This document shows positions 61,082 through 64,000 of a stretch of 64,000 nt of DNA, piece after piece (position 1 is the first letter of the stretch; each line of letters starts with the position of its first letter). Both the position numbers and the translations under genes were made by a program. This stretch comes from DASWZN01 sp963841635 (lineage in GTDB: Bacteria; Acidobacteriota; Terriglobia; Bryobacterales; Bryobacteraceae). Location: NCBI GenBank assembly GCA_963841635.1, contig CAWJDO010000002.1, positions 2,728,001-2,792,000 of the forward strand, given 5' to 3'. A model generated the notes under the pieces. It saw only the letters and a program-made list of their open reading frames with translations. It made no database searches and was not told the DNA's origin.

Positions 61082-63910
61082 GTGGAAGACTTCATCGTCA
61101 TTAGAGGGGCGAGACTCCATAACCTGAAGAACATCTCGCTCGAGATCCCACACGAGAAGCTGACCGTCGTCACCGGCGTCTCGGGCTCCGGGAAATCCTC
61201 GCTCGTCTTCGACACCATCTACGCGGAGGGCCAGCGGCGCTATGTCGAATCGCTCTCCGCCTACGCCCGCCAGTTCCTGGAGCGCATGGAGAAGCCCGAG
61301 GTGGACGAGATCGACGGCATCGCCCCGCCCATCGCCATCCGCCAGAAGAACACCACGCGCAATCCGCGTTCGACCGTCGCCACCTCTACCGAGCTCTACG
61401 ATTACCTGCGCCTGCTCTGGGCCCGCATCGGCCGCACCTACTGCCCCAAGTGCGGCCAGCAAGTCGTCCGCGACACGGTGGACCAGGTTGCCCGCCACAT
61501 GCTGGCCGAGCCCGCGGGCTCGCGCTGGTATGTGCTGTTCCCGGTGCGGTATGGGGAAGGGAAGGCCGCGGAGTTGCGCGACCGCCTCTTCGAGCTGCGC
61601 AAGAAGGGCTTCAACCGCCTGTTTCAGAACGGGCGCATGTTCGAGTTCTCCAGCCCCGAGTCGCTCCTCGAAGTCGATTTCGCACAGCCGCTGTGGGCCA
61701 TGGTGGATCGCCTCGTGCTCGCGCCCGACCTGCACCAGCGCATCGTCGATTCGGTGGAGATCGCCTATCGCGAAACCGGCGAAGTGGTCTTCGAGCAGGC
61801 CAACACCGAGCCGCCGCAGCGCCTCCGCTTCAGCGAGAAATTCGCCTGCAAGACCGACAACATCGAGTTCCTCGATCCCGAGCCACCCCTGTTCAGCTTC
61901 AACAATCCCTTCGGCGCCTGCCCCCGCTGCCAGGGCTTCGGCAACACCGTCGATTACGATCCCGAGCTCATCGTCCCCGACAAGTCGCTCTCCATCGACA
62001 AGGGCGCCGTCGATCCCTTTACCAAGCCGCAGTACACCGGCTTCCTCGACGCCCTGAAGCGTTACGGCCGCGGCCGCGTCCGCTTCAACGTGCCCTGGTT
62101 CGAGCTGACCGCCGACGAGCGCAACTTCGTTCTGAACGGCGAGGCCAAGTACGGCGGCGTGCGCGGCTTCTTCGAGCGCCTGGAAACCAAGAAGTACAAG
62201 CTCCACGTGCGCGTCTTCCTCAGCCGTTACCGCGGATACGCCGAGTGTCCGGCCTGCCACGGCGCGCGCCTGCGTCCCGAAGCGCTCTACGTGCGCGTGG
62301 GCTCGAAGACGCTGGCCGAAGTGGTGCGCATGAACATCGCCGAGGCGCACGCCTTCTTCGGCGCCCTCGAACTGACGCCGGAGGAGCTCGGCATCGCCGA
62401 GAAGGTCCTCGTCGAAATCCGCCAGCGCCTGCAGTTCCTCAACGACGTCGGCCTGGACTACCTGACGCTGGACCGTCTCTCCTCCACCCTCTCCGGCGGC
62501 GAGGCGCAGCGCATCCAACTGGCCACCTGCCTGGGCTCGCGCCTGGTGGGCGCCTGCTACGTTCTCGACGAGCCGTCCATCGGGCTGCACAGCCGCGACA
62601 CCGGCCGCCTCATCCGCATCCTCGAAGAGCTGCGCGACCTCGGCAACACCATCGTCGTGGTGGAGCACGACGCCGACGTGATGCGAGCGGCCGATTACAT
62701 CGTGGACCTCGGTCCCGGCGCCGGCGAGAACGGTGGCCGCGTGATTTTCTCCGGCACCTACCCGCAACTGCTGGCGGACGGGAGCGGCTCGCTGACCGCC
62801 GCCTGGCTCCGGGGCGAGCGCACCAGCCCGACGCCACGGTCGCCGCGCGCCGTGAATCCGAAGCGCGTGTTGAAGGTCTACGGCGCGCGTGCGCACAACC
62901 TCAAGCACATCGACGTCGAGATTCCGCTGGGCATGATGGTGGCCGTTACCGGCGTCTCGGGTTCCGGCAAATCGAGCCTGGTGCACGAGGTGGTCTACAA
63001 GGCGCTGGCCGCCGCGCACAAGGCCGGCGCTCTCCAGGAGGCCGAGGCCCCGGGACAGGATGCCGCGCCCCCGGTCTCCGCCAGTCTCGCGCTGAAGCGC
63101 CTCGTGGGTGCGGAGAAAATCCAGCAGGCCGTGCTGGTCGATCAATCCCCCATCGGTCGCACGCCCCGCTCCAATCCCGTAACTTATTTGAAAGCCTTCG
63201 ATATTATCCGCGAATTATTCGCCTCCACCGCCGAAGCCGAGCGCCGAGGCTACACCGCCGGGCATTTTTCCTTCAACATTCCCGGCGGCCGTTGCGAAAC
63301 CTGTCAAGGCGATGGCACCGTGACGGTCGAAATGCAGTTCCTGGCCGACGTCGAACTGGTGTGCGACGAGTGCAAGGGCACCCGTTACAAGAGCGGCATT
63401 CTCGAGATCCGTTACCGCGGCCTGAACGTTCACGAAGTGCTCGCGCTGACGGTGAAGGAAGCGCTGCTGTTCTTCGGAGACGTGCCGCGCCTGGTGGCCA
63501 AACTGAAGGTGCTGGCGCAGGTGGGCCTCGGCTATCTGCGGCTGGGCCAATCGGCAACCACGCTCTCGGGCGGCGAAGCCCAGCGCGTAAAACTCGCGGC
63601 CCACCTGGCCCAATCCTCCTGCGCCAACACGCTGTTCATTTTCGACGAGCCCACCACCGGCCTCCACTTCGAAGATATCGCCCAGTTACTCGACGCGTTC
63701 CAGAAACTGATCCAAAACGGAGCGAGCGTAGTAGTGATCGAGCACAACCTCGAAGTTATCCGCGAAGCCGACTGGGTCATCGACCTGGGTCCCGAAGGCG
63801 GCGAGCGCGGCGGCCGCATCGTAGCCCAGGGCACCCCCGCGCAGGTCGCCACGGTGGCGGAGTCGTACACGGGCCGATTTCTGCGGAGGATGGTGCAGGC
63901 GGCTTCGTAA
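61082..63910 (+). CDS. uvrA: UvrABC excinuclease subunit A
   Basis: Damage-sensing ATPase of nucleotide excision repair. The 942-residue length is normal. Two ABC modules are seen: Walker A GVSGSGKSS (32-40) and GVSGSGKSSLV in the second half; signatures LSGGEAQRIQLAT and LSGGEAQRVKLAAH; Walker B YVLDEPSIGLHSRD and FIFDEPTTGLHFED. Zinc-finger cysteines CPRCQGFG, CPACHGAR, and CETCQGDG with CDECKG are in place. GTG 61082 opens MEDFIVIRGARLHNLKNI, the usual start. Confidence 0.98.
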   Translation: MEDFIVIRGARLHNLKNISLEIPHEKLTVVTGVSGSGKSSLVFDTIYAEGQRRYVESLSAYARQFLERMEKPEVDEIDGIAPPIAIRQKNTTRNPRSTVATSTELYDYLRLLWARIGRTYCPKCGQQVVRDTVDQVARHMLAEPAGSRWYVLFPVRYGEGKAAELRDRLFELRKKGFNRLFQNGRMFEFSSPESLLEVDFAQPLWAMVDRLVLAPDLHQRIVDSVEIAYRETGEVVFEQANTEPPQRLRFSEKFACKTDNIEFLDPEPPLFSFNNPFGACPRCQGFGNTVDYDPELIVPDKSLSIDKGAVDPFTKPQYTGFLDALKRYGRGRVRFNVPWFELTADERNFVLNGEAKYGGVRGFFERLETKKYKLHVRVFLSRYRGYAECPACHGARLRPEALYVRVGSKTLAEVVRMNIAEAHAFFGALELTPEELGIAEKVLVEIRQRLQFLNDVGLDYLTLDRLSSTLSGGEAQRIQLATCLGSRLVGACYVLDEPSIGLHSRDTGRLIRILEELRDLGNTIVVVEHDADVMRAADYIVDLGPGAGENGGRVIFSGTYPQLLADGSGSLTAAWLRGERTSPTPRSPRAVNPKRVLKVYGARAHNLKHIDVEIPLGMMVAVTGVSGSGKSSLVHEVVYKALAAAHKAGALQEAEAPGQDAAPPVSASLALKRLVGAEKIQQAVLVDQSPIGRTPRSNPVTYLKAFDIIRELFASTAEAERRGYTAGHFSFNIPGGRCETCQGDGTVTVEMQFLADVELVCDECKGTRYKSGILEIRYRGLNVHEVLALTVKEALLFFGDVPRLVAKLKVLAQVGLGYLRLGQSATTLSGGEAQRVKLAAHLAQSSCANTLFIFDEPTTGLHFEDIAQLLDAFQKLIQNGASVVVIEHNLEVIREADWVIDLGPEGGERGGRIVAQGTPAQVATVAESYTGRFLRRMVQAAS

Positions 63911-63945
63911 GTGGCGGCAGTGCGCCGAAAAACATACCGTTGGGA

Positions 63946-63966
63946 CCTCAATCGCCAGAATTGAGG
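63946..63966 (+). terminator. Candidate terminator after uvrA
   Basis: CCTCAAT (63946-63952) and ATTGAGG (63960-63966) form a perfect 7-bp stem with a 7-nt loop, 36 bp after the uvrA stop. The following CTGTTTG is only weakly T-rich. Confidence 0.4.
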
Positions 63967-64000
63967 CTGTTTGCTCCGGAATTCCCTTGACTTGCCCCCC

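Noticed and set aside
61067..63145. A 692-codon open frame antisense to uvrA
   Set aside because: Shadow of uvrA; low-complexity, His/Arg/Ala-rich product with no family features.

Overview
The window is GC-rich, densely coded bacterial chromosome. It most likely comes from an Acidobacteriota of the Solibacter/Bryobacterales type. This is inferred from family content: an ABC permease of the acidobacterial 'ADOP' type paired with a PadR regulator, a secreted protein of the TIGR03437 family typical of Solibacter, many Tat or Sec exported hydrolases, and two families of short interspersed repeats. No rRNA, tRNA, phage, IS element or CRISPR array was found; the region looks like ordinary core and accessory chromosome.

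Layout. 1-7 kb: 3'-truncated queC, an MFS transporter divergent from a GT4 glycosyltransferase, a DUF4097-like exported protein, larB, a small conserved protein, a frameshifted beta-propeller gene and an RsbRD-like sensor protein. 7.4-12.6 kb: the yceD-rpmF-plsX cluster, dsbD, a tandem GNAT protein and a quinol-monooxygenase-like protein. 12.6-24.3 kb: a B12-binding radical SAM protein, threonine synthase, an MDR dehydrogenase, a haem-binding protein, beta-carbonic anhydrase, a nitrilase-family amidase, a GT-C membrane protein, a GT2-methyltransferase fusion and a Tat-exported GH78-like protein. 24.3-34 kb: fabG divergent from ubiD, a three-gene ABC exporter, an NmrA-like protein, korAB and a putative outer-membrane protein.

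34.0-41.2 kb: a compact histidine operon, hisI-hisG-hisD-hisC-(HAD phosphatase)-hisB-hisH-hisF-hisA, mostly with overlapping stop/start codons. It is preceded by a 22-codon leader peptide containing HPHHHH and a rho-independent terminator. The stop codon of the leader lies on the candidate antiterminator strand, so classical ribosome-mediated histidine attenuation can be read directly from the sequence. hisE is absent and the HAD protein is a candidate histidinol-phosphate phosphatase.

41-64 kb: a beta-barrel-like protein with no usable start codon, an esterase lipoprotein, the ADOP permease/PadR pair with a 27-bp palindromic operator, a serine hydrolase-aldo/keto reductase-glycoside hydrolase operon, a GMC dehydrogenase with its subunit III, a PDZ-GAF-SpoIIE phosphatase, a YHS-containing P1B ATPase, exported proteins, mutY and uvrA.

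Non-coding DNA is structured. Repeat family A (5 copies, about 43 bp, two adjacent hairpins with compensatory changes), repeat family B (7 copies, about 31 bp) and several single long inverted repeats occupy the gaps. Many genes have a TANNNT hexamer only 6-11 nt before the start codon, which suggests common leaderless transcription.
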